A stretch of 64,000 nt of DNA from Paenibacillus tengchongensis (GTDB lineage: Bacteria; Bacillota; Bacilli; Paenibacillales; Paenibacillaceae): assembly GCF_008973665.1 (NCBI RefSeq), contig NZ_WACP01000012.1, positions 124,001 through 188,000 of the forward strand, given 5' to 3'. Within the stretch, counting starts at the first letter, position 1; the number at the start of each line of letters is the position of its first letter. Shown one piece after another: positions 43,011-51,204 of this stretch. Under the pieces are notes generated by a model, which saw nothing but the letters and a program-made list of their open reading frames with translations, did no database searches and was not told where the DNA came from. A program made the translations under genes and the position numbers.

Positions 43011-43877
43011 TTATTGTCCGGAAGCCTGCAGCTTCTTGATTGCCGCTTCTTCGTCTTCAATAACGCCGAATTCCATCAGCAGCTCTTCCAGCTCTTCCAT
43101 GGAGATCGGGGTCGGAATAGTCAGCATCTTGTTATTGAGGATCTTCTCGGCAAGAATCTCATACTCTTTGGCCTGAGGATGCTCCGGATTGTACTGGGCA
43201 ACCGTCATTCGGCGCAGTTCGGCATGCTGTACAACATTATTCCGGGGTACAAAATGAATCATTTGCGTATTCAGGCGGCGGGCCAGCTCGGTGATCAGCT
43301 CATCCTCACGGTCGGTGTTACGGCTGTTGCAGATCAGGCCGCCGAGGCGGACGCCGCCGCTGTTGGCGTACTTCAGAATCCCGCGGGCAATGTTGTTGGC
43401 GGCATACATCGCCATCATTTCACCCGAACAGACGATGTAAATCTCCTGTGCCTTGTTCTCACGGATCGGCATGGCGAATCCGCCACAAACTACGTCGCCG
43501 AGAACGTCATAGGATACGAAATCCAGATCCGTGTAGGCTCCTTCCTGCTCCAGAAAGTTAATGGCAGTAATAATGCCGCGTCCGGCGCAGCCTACGCCAG
43601 GCTCCGGTCCGCCACATTCGACGTTGATGATATCGCCAAAGCCGGTCTGCAGCACATCATCGAGCTCCAGATCCTCGACGGAGCCAAGCTCCGCTGCCAG
43701 ATGAAGCACAGTCTGCTGGGCCTTGGTGTTCAGGATGAGCCGCGTAGAGTCTGCCTTGGGGTCGCAGCCGACGATCATAATGCGTTGGCCGAACTTGGTG
43801 GCCAGCTGAGCCAGGGTGTTTTGCGAAGTGGTGGATTTACCGATACCGCCTTTACCGTAGAAAGCTATTTGTCTCAT
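43011..43877 (-). CDS. nifH: nitrogenase iron protein (dinitrogenase reductase)
   Basis: Homodimeric [4Fe-4S] ATPase of 288 residues that passes electrons to the MoFe protein and also takes part in cofactor maturation. The P-loop is FYGKGGIGKSTTSQN, the cluster cysteines are in VGCAGRGI and DVVCGGFAMPIR, and switch I/II stretches (VGCDPKADSTRL; YDVLGDVVCGG) are intact. It starts 6 bp after the nifB stop, with GAAGGGA as ribosome site. Confidence 0.98.
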   Translation of the reverse strand: MRQIAFYGKGGIGKSTTSQNTLAQLATKFGQRIMIVGCDPKADSTRLILNTKAQQTVLHLAAELGSVEDLELDDVLQTGFGDIINVECGGPEPGVGCAGRGIITAINFLEQEGAYTDLDFVSYDVLGDVVCGGFAMPIRENKAQEIYIVCSGEMMAMYAANNIARGILKYANSGGVRLGGLICNSRNTDREDELITELARRLNTQMIHFVPRNNVVQHAELRRMTVAQYNPEHPQAKEYEILAEKILNNKMLTIPTPISMEELEELLMEFGVIEDEEAAIKKLQASGQ

Positions 43878-43883
43878 GTTTCA

Positions 43884-45254
43884 TCATCCCTTCGATATGT
43901 TGATATTTCCAAAATAAGAGCTGTACTTCACACTTTCGAGAATCGCCTCGCGGATATCGCCCTTACGGACAAGCGGCAATACTCCGGCTTTGTTCAGACT
44001 GGCCCGGGGAGCTTCCCCGATGCCCGAGCAGAGAAGAATGCGGCAATCACTGAGAATAGAGATAATTTCCTGCAGGGTGACGGCTTTATCGCCGTTGCAA
44101 TCGGCAGTGCCGTGGCAGTAGGCTTGAATCTTGCGGACACCGATCAGTTCAACCCCGGTACCGTCGGTATCGTAAATCAGAAATTCCGTCGCATGGCCGA
44201 AATGCTGGTTGACCTTGTCGCCGCCTCTGGTGGCAACAGCCAGCCGGGTCTTCGGCGTTCCGGCTTGCAGTCCGTTAAGCCGGGCCTGCTTCGCACTTAG
44301 CCGCTCGCGCAGCTTGGCGTCGAGGTCGTTCTGGAACAAAGCCCTCGCCTCCTGATTGACGACGGGATCGGCCTCCATCGCTTCCAGCGGAAAATCCCGG
44401 TTGCGGTCCTGGCCGAGCAGCCCGATGGCGTCGGCCCGGCACTGGCGGCAGTGGCGCATCACTTTCATGCCATCCCGGCCGATCAGTTCCTGCAGGTTGT
44501 GGAGCTCTTTCGGACGGGGCGCTTTGCGCCCATCCTGTTCATACTGGCTTCCCGGCGCGATTATCAGCGGTGTGACGTTGTGCAGCGTGGCCCCGAGCTC
44601 TTTTACTCTTTGGGACACAGCCGGCAAATGATGATCGTTGACCCCCGGAATCATAATGGAATTGACTTTGACCAGAATTCCCAGCTGCGCCAGCATTTCC
44701 AGCCCTTTCAGCTGCCTGCTGATCAGCAGCTCCGCAGCTTCTCTTCCTTCATACCGGACCCCCTCGTCGAATACCCAGGGATAAATTGCGGCCCCGACAT
44801 CCGGATCAATCGCGTTGATGGTAATCGTCACATGACGGATGCCCAGCTCCACAATTTCATCCACATGCCGGTACAGCGTGAGGCCATTGGTGCTGAGGCA
44901 CAACGCCACATCCGGGACATGCTGCTTCACCCTGGCGAACGTATCGAAGGTCTCCTCCGGGTTGGCGAGCGGATCGCCCGGACCGGCGATGCCGACGACC
45001 GACAGCTGCATAAGCTGTGCGGCAACTCCCTTGACCTTACGTTCCGCCTGCTGCGGCGTCAGCACCTCACTGACTACACCCGGCCTGCTCTCATTGACAC
45101 AGTCGAACTTGCGGTTGCAGTAGTTGCACTGAATGTTGCAGGCGGGAGCAACCGGGATGTGCATCCTGGCATAAAACCGGTGAGCTTCCTCGCTGTAGCA
45201 AGGATGGCGGCTGAGTTCCCCCTCCGCTTCATCTGATAGACACGTCGGCTGCAT
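43884..45254 (-). CDS. nifB: radical SAM protein NifB
   Basis: Makes NifB-co, the [8Fe-9S-C] core of the nitrogenase cofactor, using S-adenosylmethionine. The 456-residue protein has the radical SAM cluster motif CNIQCNYCNRKFDC near residue 40, VVGIAGPGDPLANPEETF, the Cys pair region RHCRQCRADAIGLLG, and a C-terminal NifX-like domain from about residue 355 (TRLAVATRGGDKVNQHFGHATEF). It is the first gene of the operon, after a 228-nt leader with two GlnR-type sites around the promoter. AGGAGG precedes the ATG. Confidence 0.97.
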   Translation of the reverse strand: MQPTCLSDEAEGELSRHPCYSEEAHRFYARMHIPVAPACNIQCNYCNRKFDCVNESRPGVVSEVLTPQQAERKVKGVAAQLMQLSVVGIAGPGDPLANPEETFDTFARVKQHVPDVALCLSTNGLTLYRHVDEIVELGIRHVTITINAIDPDVGAAIYPWVFDEGVRYEGREAAELLISRQLKGLEMLAQLGILVKVNSIMIPGVNDHHLPAVSQRVKELGATLHNVTPLIIAPGSQYEQDGRKAPRPKELHNLQELIGRDGMKVMRHCRQCRADAIGLLGQDRNRDFPLEAMEADPVVNQEARALFQNDLDAKLRERLSAKQARLNGLQAGTPKTRLAVATRGGDKVNQHFGHATEFLIYDTDGTGVELIGVRKIQAYCHGTADCNGDKAVTLQEIISILSDCRILLCSGIGEAPRASLNKAGVLPLVRKGDIREAILESVKYSSYFGNINISKG

Positions 45255-45300
45255 GTTCCCACCTCCTGAAAGTTTTGTGGAGCCTTACTTCTGTGTTTTC

Positions 45301-45394
45301 GCTTCGCAACAAAACTCGCTTCGGAAGCCTACACTTTGTTTTGCTTGGCGATGCTTCCGTGGCTTTTGCTTCGGGCAAAACTCACTTCGGAAGC
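45301..45394. repeat. pair of direct repeats in the nifB leader
   Basis: Two copies of a 27-28-nt unit at 45301-45328 and 45368-45394 share AAAACTC, then RCTTCGGAAGC, and begin GCTTCG. Each unit has complementary ends (GCTTC / GAAGC), so each can fold. They lie between the promoter and the nifB start in the untranslated leader. Confidence 0.75.
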
Positions 45395-45440
45395 TCTTCA
45401 TGATCCTTAACGGCGAGTATCTGCAGGCACTGGAGGTTTA

Positions 45441-45457
45441 TGTTATTTTACTTAACA
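45441..45457. promoter_or_regulatory. GlnR-type operator, promoter-proximal
   Basis: TGTTATTTTACTTAACA is a full match to the GlnR/TnrA consensus TGTNA-N7-TNACA. It lies about 25-41 bp downstream of the predicted nifB transcription start, a position that suits repression when nitrogen is in excess. Confidence 0.85.
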
Positions 45458-45488
45458 ACAACCTCGCTTGACCGCTTGAATTAGTTTC

Positions 45489-45517
45489 ATCATATTTTTA
45501 AATATCGGCACCGTCAA
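45489..45517 (-). promoter_or_regulatory. sigma-A promoter of the nif operon
   Basis: On the minus strand TTGACG (45517-45512) and TATGAT (45494-45489) are 17 bp apart, close to the ideal sigma-A promoter. Start of transcription would be near 45482. No sigma-54 -24/-12 elements are seen, as expected for Paenibacillus nif. Confidence 0.85.
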
Positions 45518-45576
45518 TTACACAGCAGCTTAAAAAGCCCTGAATTTCCTTATGTTTGCAGTATCGCCACAAGAGA

Positions 45577-45593
45577 TGTTATCTTATCTAACC
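45577..45593. promoter_or_regulatory. GlnR-type operator, promoter-distal
   Basis: TGTTATCTTATCTAACC matches TGTNA-N7-TNACA except for the last base. It lies about 100 bp upstream of the predicted nifB start point, where GlnR could activate under nitrogen limitation. It is also about 109 bp upstream of the divergent terC promoter start. Confidence 0.7.
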
Positions 45594-45658
45594 TTTATAT
45601 ATCATGGTTCCGTTTCCATTATCGGTCATTTATCCATTGATATTTGTTCTCACAGGCA

Positions 45659-45687
45659 TTGACATTAGCTTTCGGCTCATATATGAT
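45659..45687 (+). promoter_or_regulatory. sigma-A promoter of the terC riboswitch transcript
   Basis: TTGACA (45659-45664) and TATGAT (45682-45687) with a 17-bp spacer. The predicted start near 45694 lies about 25 nt before the riboswitch. Confidence 0.85.
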
Positions 45688-45718
45688 ACTTTTTAGATTT
45701 ATCCAATCATCATATCCC

Positions 45719-45908
45719 GTAAAGGGGAGTAGCTGCCAGGCAGAGATCATCCTTCTTGGAAGAGAAGGAGAATTTGTATTTCTGCATGTAATATAAGCGG
45801 GGCCACCGGTTACCATCGCGCCTGCTTGTATGTAAATAAAGTCGTCAGTACGAGAGCTGATCCTCTCCGGCTTTATTGGCAATGTTCCATTGTTAGCGAG
45901 ACCTTTAC
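45719..45908 (+). ncRNA. yybP-ykoY (manganese) riboswitch upstream of terC
   Basis: The 5' strand GTAAAGGGGAGTAGCTGCC and the 3' part GCGAGACCTTTAC form the conserved outer stem (GTAAAGG with CCTTTAC), and GTCGTCAGTACGAG at 45841 matches the conserved internal loop strand of the class. The 3' strand of the stem is reused as the 5' arm of a terminator, so the design is an ON switch: Mn2+ holds the aptamer stem and lets transcription into terC proceed. TerC-family genes are common partners of this riboswitch. Confidence 0.88.
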
Positions 45909-45961
45909 CAATCAGGTTAGCCTCTGTAAGAGGTTGGTCTGTTTGGTAAAGGTCTTTTTTA
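45899..45961 (+). terminator. riboswitch-controlled terminator before terC
   Basis: AGACCTTTACCAA (45899-45911) pairs perfectly with TTGGTAAAGGTCT (45943-45955), followed by TTTTTATT. A smaller inner hairpin (CCTCT / AGAGG) lies in the loop. The 5' arm overlaps the closing stem of the riboswitch, so the two folds exclude each other. Confidence 0.9.
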
Positions 45962-46026
45962 TTGACTTCGGTTCACGCTAAGGTGGTCCGAAATTATATT
46001 GATATCCGAAAGAGGGGAAGCTGGTC

Positions 46027-46854
46027 ATGGATTGGGGATTATTATTGGAGTATGGATGGGTGCTGCTCGTCCTGGTGGCTCTGGAAGGACTGCTGGCCGC
46101 CGACAACGCGCTGGTGCTGGCGATTATGGTCAAGCATTTGCCGGAGGCGGAGCGCAAGAAGGCGCTCTTTTACGGACTGGCGGGTGCTTTTGTATTCCGC
46201 TTTGGTTCACTGTTTATCATCTCTTATCTCGTCGATATCTGGCAGGTACAAGCCATCGGAGCGGTTTATCTGCTGTTTATAGCGGGCAATCACATATTCC
46301 GCAAGCTGCTGTTTAAGAAGCCCGTTACGGAAGAAGCGAACGAAAGCGGCACAGCGGCTGCAGTCGAGCCCAAGAAGGGCGGCTTCTGGCTTACTGTACT
46401 GAAGGTGGAAGTGGCCGACATCGCCTTTGCGGTAGACTCTATTCTGGCTGCTGTCGCATTGGCTGTGGCACTGCCGCCAAGCGGCATGGGACATATCGGC
46501 GGTCTGGACGGCGGGCAGTTCCTCGTTATTTTTGCCGGCGGATTCATTGGACTTATCATTATGCGGTTCGCCGCTTCGTTCTTCGTTAAGCTCCTGCATT
46601 CCCGCCCGGGCCTGGAGATTGCCGCATTCTTCATCGTCGGCTGGGTCGGCGTCAAACTGACCGTCATAACCCTGGCGCATCCGTCGCTGGGGGTTATCGC
46701 CGAAGATTTCGCCCACAGCACCGGCTGGAAGGCCAGCTTCTACATCGTACTGGTTCTGATCGCCCTGATCGGCTGGTTCATGAGCGGCAAGTCGATCGAA
46801 GCGCATAAGAGTGAGAATCCGGTGCGCGAAGTTGATCAGCAGCTTGGCAAATAA
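46027..46854 (+). CDS. TerC-family membrane protein, probable Mn2+ exporter
   Basis: Integral membrane protein of 275 residues with about seven helices. The two conserved acidic motifs are VALEGLLAADNALVLAIMV and VEVADIAFAVDSILAAVALAV, which hold the metal-binding aspartates. Bacillus relatives export manganese and help load secreted metalloenzymes. Control by the upstream Mn2+ riboswitch supports manganese as substrate. GAGGGGAAG precedes the ATG. Confidence 0.92.
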   Translation: MDWGLLLEYGWVLLVLVALEGLLAADNALVLAIMVKHLPEAERKKALFYGLAGAFVFRFGSLFIISYLVDIWQVQAIGAVYLLFIAGNHIFRKLLFKKPVTEEANESGTAAAVEPKKGGFWLTVLKVEVADIAFAVDSILAAVALAVALPPSGMGHIGGLDGGQFLVIFAGGFIGLIIMRFAASFFVKLLHSRPGLEIAAFFIVGWVGVKLTVITLAHPSLGVIAEDFAHSTGWKASFYIVLVLIALIGWFMSGKSIEAHKSENPVREVDQQLGK

Positions 46855-46867
46855 TTTATGGAAAGGT

Positions 46868-46909
46868 ATAGGACCAGGCACCGAAACGGGGCTTGGTCCT
46901 ATATTTTTT
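46868..46909 (+). terminator. intrinsic terminator after terC
   Basis: ATAGGACCAGGC pairs with GCTTGGTCCTAT (one G-U pair), followed by ATTTTTTAG. It lies 13 bp after the stop codon. Confidence 0.85.
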
Positions 46910-46942
46910 AGAATAGGCATGTGCCGAAGGAATGGTTGCAAA

Positions 46943-47219
46943 TTAGGAGCAAAAATTGCCTCTAATTTTGGTTGTCACTCGGACTCAGGAAAATAAAGGA
47001 AAAACCTACCTCTAATTTCTCGCAAACGGCCCATTTGGCTAAAATCCACTGAATTAGAGGAAGAAAACGCCACTAACCTGCTGAAAATAGACTTTAGGCG
47101 AAGATTAGAGGCAGAAAATGCCTCTAAATCAAAATAAGCCTATCCCAGTGTTCTAGAGGGTGACCGAAGCGCATGCGTCCGGGCCATAACACCCATACTA
47201 GAGGGAATTCCCCCTCTAA
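46943..47219. repeat. cluster of about five degenerate small palindromes
   Basis: Short imperfect palindromes of the form TTAGAGG, an A-rich centre, CCTCTAA occur at about 46943-46965, 46998-47014 (half), 47054-47076, 47105-47127 and 47198-47219. The copy at 47105 is nearly perfect. The region 46910-47233 has no gene. Confidence 0.7.
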
Positions 47220-47233
47220 CATCTGTTGTATCA

Positions 47234-47273
47234 AAAAGACCCCAAAAGCCGCATGCGGCATTTGAGGTCTTTT
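47234..47273 (-). terminator. intrinsic terminator after the YesN-type regulator gene
   Basis: AAAAGACC with GGTCTTTT and GCCGC with GCGGC form a long, slightly interrupted stem, followed on the minus strand by T residues (TTTTTGATAC). It lies 7 bp after the stop codon. Confidence 0.8.
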
Positions 47274-47279
47274 GCTTGC

Positions 47280-48965
47280 TCAGGCATTCGGCTGCCCCGC
47301 CATTCTGCGCTGTTCACGGAATTCCTGCGGTGTGCAGCCGGCAGTCTTCTTGAAGAAGCGGAAGAAATAATGCTGGTCGCTGAAGCCGAGCTGGGCGGAG
47401 ATTTCATGCATTTTCAGCGCCGTTCCGAGTAAGAGCTCCTTGCTCAGCTCCACCTTCTTCTCCAGAATGTAATCCGAAATCCCCTTGCCCGTCATCCGCT
47501 TGTACCAGCGCGATAAATATGACGGATTCAGCGATACCTCCCGGGCAATCCGGGTGAGCGACAGGTCATCAGCCAGATGGGTCTTGATATATTGGTGGAT
47601 CACCTGCAGGATGCGCGACTCATCATGCCTGGAGGCGGCGCTGCGTCTGGAGACGATCCAGGCAAAAGCGGAATGGTAATAAGACACAATCTCCGGCCAG
47701 GGCGACTGGACTGTAAAATACAGCATCCGCGACAAATCGGTCTCTGTTCGCGCCGCCTCCAGCAGGCCCAGCTCCTGCAGCGTCTGGATCAGGCTGGCGC
47801 TGATCGCCGACAGCAGCCTTTGCCGGTGAAAAGGGTCCTCCGGGCCGCCTTCACCGGCGGCACGGGCCCATTTGCGGAAAGCGCCTCCCCAGTCGCCGGC
47901 GCCGGATTGCAGGCCCTGCTTCAGCTGCTCCAGCAGCAGGTCCGAAGCGGCATAGCGGTCCTGCAGCTGCGCCGGAGGGGCGGCGCTTTCGCGCAGATCC
48001 AGCTTCAGCAGCTTCTCCATCCCGAGCCCGGGGCTCTCGTGCACGGCAAGCCGCAGCCGGTTGATGCCCGGCCCCAGCTCCTGCCAGGCCAGCGTATGCT
48101 CACTGGCGAAGACCGACACGGACAGCTGCAGGAACTTCCCGCAGGACTGCTGGATCGATTCCAGCGTCCCGTGCACGAACCGCAGCGTCCGGGCCCACTG
48201 CTCCTCCTCGGCCGCTGCGCTGAACGCCGGCTCTGCGGCCTGCAGCTGGACCAGGCACACAATCGTGCCCGTGTCCAGAGCGATGGCCTTCACCACAGCC
48301 TTGTCGCCCAGCAGCTCCTCGGCGATGTTCGCCGCTGCATAGCGGAGCAGACCGCGGTCGGAGCCCGTCTCGGCACTGCGCCAGGTCTCGATGCGCAGCA
48401 GCACCGGCAGCACCTGCCGGTCAGCACGGAACGGCAGCCGGATCGCATCGAACTCTTCCTGCAGCTGCTTCCGGTCGCTCCGCTCCGGTCCCCGCAGAAG
48501 CTCCAGCAGCGACTGCTGCTGGAGATGGGGCAGTGCGCGGGGCAGCTTATCGCGCAGCCACTGTGTCCGGTAGAATTCCTCTTCTTCGGCCGCAATCTGC
48601 TCCAGCGTCCGCATGACGGCAGTTCGGATGCTCTCCATCCCCTCGGTCTTGAGCAGATAATCCACCACACAAGGGTTGCGGATCGCCTGATGGGCGTAAT
48701 TAAACTCATCATGGCCGGTCAGGAGAATCACCTTGCAGCGCGGCCAGCGGTCGACAATTTCCTGGATGAGCTGCATTCCGTCCATGCCGGGCATACAAAT
48801 ATCGCTAAGCACAATATCGATTTTGACCGTATTCAGCCACTCGATGGCATACGCCGCAGAGTGCACCTTGATAATTTCCAGTTCCGGAAGCTCCGCTTTG
48901 ACAAAATATTCATAAAGCCCGTCCAGTATGATCGGCTCATCGTCAACGATCATCATTCGCTGCAT
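47280..48965 (-). CDS. response regulator with AraC-type DNA-binding domain (YesN-like)
   Basis: Two-component response regulator of 561 residues. The receiver domain starts MQRMMIVDDEPIILDGL, with the phosphorylated Asp in DIVLSDICMPGMDGMQ and VILLTGHDEFNYAHQAI. A long variable middle follows, then a C-terminal AraC double helix-turn-helix (LTRIAREVSLNPSYLSRWYKRMTGKGISDYI; MHEISAQLGFSDQHYFFRFFKKTAGCTPQEFR). The start overlaps the sensor gene by 13 bp. It probably regulates the sugar transporter upstream. Its partner kinase seems to lack an ATPase domain, so its phosphorylation is in question. Confidence 0.92.
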   Translation of the reverse strand: MQRMMIVDDEPIILDGLYEYFVKAELPELEIIKVHSAAYAIEWLNTVKIDIVLSDICMPGMDGMQLIQEIVDRWPRCKVILLTGHDEFNYAHQAIRNPCVVDYLLKTEGMESIRTAVMRTLEQIAAEEEEFYRTQWLRDKLPRALPHLQQQSLLELLRGPERSDRKQLQEEFDAIRLPFRADRQVLPVLLRIETWRSAETGSDRGLLRYAAANIAEELLGDKAVVKAIALDTGTIVCLVQLQAAEPAFSAAAEEEQWARTLRFVHGTLESIQQSCGKFLQLSVSVFASEHTLAWQELGPGINRLRLAVHESPGLGMEKLLKLDLRESAAPPAQLQDRYAASDLLLEQLKQGLQSGAGDWGGAFRKWARAAGEGGPEDPFHRQRLLSAISASLIQTLQELGLLEAARTETDLSRMLYFTVQSPWPEIVSYYHSAFAWIVSRRSAASRHDESRILQVIHQYIKTHLADDLSLTRIAREVSLNPSYLSRWYKRMTGKGISDYILEKKVELSKELLLGTALKMHEISAQLGFSDQHYFFRFFKKTAGCTPQEFREQRRMAGQPNA

Positions 48966-50254
48966 CCGGGCACACCTCCCGTCGCCGGTATGATAACCCT
49001 TACACAAAGCCCGCCAAGCTCGTCGGAGAATTCCTTGATCAGCTCCGTGTTCTCCACCTCGGCCATTTGCTTGATGGTAAAGAGGCTGTTGTACAGGAAA
49101 TGAGGCGTGATCTGCGATTGCAAATGTTTGAGCTCCGCCTCGCCCGTGCGGATACGCTGAACGTAATTCTCTTCGATGAGCGTGTGTAAGTGCTTCAGCA
49201 TCTCATTGAACCGGGAATACAGATACCCGAACTCATCCCGCCGGGAATGAGTAATGGACAAGCCGGTCTGCCCCTGCTCGGCTTTCTTGAAGCCGCGGAT
49301 CAGAATCGACATCGGCCGGTGAATGGTCCGGTACGTCCAGAAGGAGAACAGGATGACCGTCACCACCGACACTGCGCTCAGCAGCCACAGCAGCATTTTG
49401 TAAACTTGAATCGGCTTCATCAGCACCGTGTTGGAAATGTTCGTGGTCAGCCGGAAATTGTTCACATGGTCGTACAGCGAATAATAGGCCGAGTCGGCGG
49501 TCCGGAAGCGTTCGATGCTGACAGTATCCTCCCCGGGCTGCGGCTTCCCGGCCGGAAGCAGCTCCGGCAGCTGCTCGGAGGAGGACAGCACATATTCGTT
49601 ACCCGTTCCGAAGGCCAGTGTTATGGCGTTTCCGCCCGAGGCCGCAAATTCCTTCAGCCGCTTCTTCAATTCATCCGTAGACAACTTCACGCCCAGCAGA
49701 AAATTAGGCGGCACATTGCTGTCCAGATTAAACGGATTACTGCGCAGCAGATACAGCCCGCCGCCATACTTGGAAAGCGCGCCGTTCAGATTGCCCATCG
49801 TGGCCAGGAGAGAGCGCCATTCCAGCTCCGGGTCGCCGGTGATGCCGTCTGCGGCGCTGACCTTTTTGCCGATCTGCGGAACATAGTAGACCACATCCCC
49901 GATGTAGGGGCTGGTCTCTTTGATCTGCTTCAGCTTTCCGTAGATCGTATTGAGATTTGAATCCACCTCGTACTGCGTCATTATTGGAATACGTGTGCTG
50001 AAGGTGGAGAACGCTTCGTCCAGCGAATATTCCGTCACCAGTGCAGTCATACGGCGCAGCTCAAATTCCAGATGACTGTAGTAGAAATGCAGCTTGGACT
50101 CATTGGCGCGCTCCACCTCCGCCTGCATTTGGTTGGAGCTGTAGTAGGTAGTAGAAATGCTCAGGGCACACAGCGGAAGCATGACCAGCAGGAACGCGCC
50201 GATCAGCTTGACCACAATCGAATTCGGATTCCAGCGGGGCCATAACATTTTCAT
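48953..50254 (-). CDS. YesM-like sensor histidine kinase lacking the ATPase domain
   Basis: Membrane sensor of 433 residues; relatives usually have about 580-600. Seen in order: a transmembrane helix (LIGAFLLVMLPLCALSIST), an extracellular dCache-like domain to about 280, a second helix (MLLWLLSAVSVVTVILFSFWTY), a HAMP domain, and the phospho-acceptor region LKHLQSQITPHFLYNSLFTIKQMAE. After EFSDELGG the protein goes directly to LCVRVIIPATGG, which resembles the final strand of an HATPase_c domain. The N, G1 and G2 boxes are absent. An in-frame deletion of roughly 130-150 codons is the simplest reading. Confidence 0.85.
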   Translation of the reverse strand: MKMLWPRWNPNSIVVKLIGAFLLVMLPLCALSISTTYYSSNQMQAEVERANESKLHFYYSHLEFELRRMTALVTEYSLDEAFSTFSTRIPIMTQYEVDSNLNTIYGKLKQIKETSPYIGDVVYYVPQIGKKVSAADGITGDPELEWRSLLATMGNLNGALSKYGGGLYLLRSNPFNLDSNVPPNFLLGVKLSTDELKKRLKEFAASGGNAITLAFGTGNEYVLSSSEQLPELLPAGKPQPGEDTVSIERFRTADSAYYSLYDHVNNFRLTTNISNTVLMKPIQVYKMLLWLLSAVSVVTVILFSFWTYRTIHRPMSILIRGFKKAEQGQTGLSITHSRRDEFGYLYSRFNEMLKHLHTLIEENYVQRIRTGEAELKHLQSQITPHFLYNSLFTIKQMAEVENTELIKEFSDELGGLCVRVIIPATGGVPGCSE

Positions 50255-50299
50255 CGGGTCAACAACCTCTTGGAGTCAGGATGGGGTAGCCATACCAGT

Positions 50300-51187
50300 T
50301 TAACCCTTGACGCTGCCGACGACCAGCCCATGCACGAAATATCGCTGCAGAAAAGGATAGATCGCCAGAATCGGCACAATGGACAAAAAGATCTGCGACG
50401 CCTGCGTCGTCCGGTCGGAAATCTGGCTTAGCAGCGCCGCCTGCTCCAGCGTCACCATATCATTCGATACGTTGGCCCGCTGCAGCATGGATTGCAGATA
50501 AGTCGCCAGCGGATAATGCTCGGGACTGCGCATATAAATCATGCCGTCAAACCAGGCGTTCCAGTGGCCGACCAGCGAGAACAGGGTGACCGTGGCGATG
50601 CTGGGCAAAGAGACCGGCAGATATACACTCCACAGCGTACGCAAATGTCCGGCTCCGTCCATCCAGGCGGCTTCTTCCAGTTCCTTCGGCAACCCCCGGA
50701 AGAAATTGAGCATCAGCAGCACGTTAAAGATCGGCACCGCCCCCGGCAGTACCAGCGCCCAGATACTGTCGAGCAGGCCCGCTTCCTTGACCACCAGATA
50801 GCCGGGAATGAGGCCGCCGCTGAACAGCATGGTGAACACGAAAATCCAGGCGTACACCGTCCGGGAACGGAAGGTTACCGCTTCCTTCGACAGCGGGTAC
50901 GCCACCAGCACCGTAAAGATCAGGTTAACCGTAACCCCGAGCACAACGCGCAGGCCGCTGGTGGCGAAGGAACCGAGGAACAGGTTATTGTCCAGCATGT
51001 AGCGGTAAGAGGATAAGGTGAATTCCACCGGCCAGAGTGTGACTCTACCGGCTTCCACCGCCTCGCTGGAGCTGAAGGAGATGGCCAGAATATTGACAAT
51101 CGGGAACAGGCACAGCAGGGCAAGCACAGTCAGGAACACATAATTCAAGCGCTGAAACCAGCGGTAAGCCGTCGTCATATGATGCAT
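50300..51187 (-). CDS. carbohydrate ABC transporter permease (LplC/YtcP-like)
   Basis: Membrane permease of 295 residues with six helices, of the LplC/YtcP group. It starts with LNYVFLTVLALLCLFPIVNILAISFSS; the EAA-type loop reads EAAWMDGAGHLRTLWSVYLPVSLPS, and the C-terminal YPFLQRYFVHGLVVGSVKG is typical. It imports an oligosaccharide together with the adjacent LplB-like permease. No ATPase gene is present nearby. Confidence 0.93.
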   Translation of the reverse strand: MHHMTTAYRWFQRLNYVFLTVLALLCLFPIVNILAISFSSSEAVEAGRVTLWPVEFTLSSYRYMLDNNLFLGSFATSGLRVVLGVTVNLIFTVLVAYPLSKEAVTFRSRTVYAWIFVFTMLFSGGLIPGYLVVKEAGLLDSIWALVLPGAVPIFNVLLMLNFFRGLPKELEEAAWMDGAGHLRTLWSVYLPVSLPSIATVTLFSLVGHWNAWFDGMIYMRSPEHYPLATYLQSMLQRANVSNDMVTLEQAALLSQISDRTTQASQIFLSIVPILAIYPFLQRYFVHGLVVGSVKG

Positions 51188-51204
51188 ACAGTCCAGTCCT
51201 TTCT

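Noticed and set aside
41428..45254. Alternative (vanadium or iron-only) nitrogenase
   Set aside because: nifD has the molybdenum-type cofactor and P-cluster motifs, nifE/nifN/nifV follow, and no vnfG/anfG gene is present.
45619..45882. An 87-codon minus-strand gene upstream of terC
   Set aside because: It lies wholly on the promoter and riboswitch, whose structure explains the sequence conservation.
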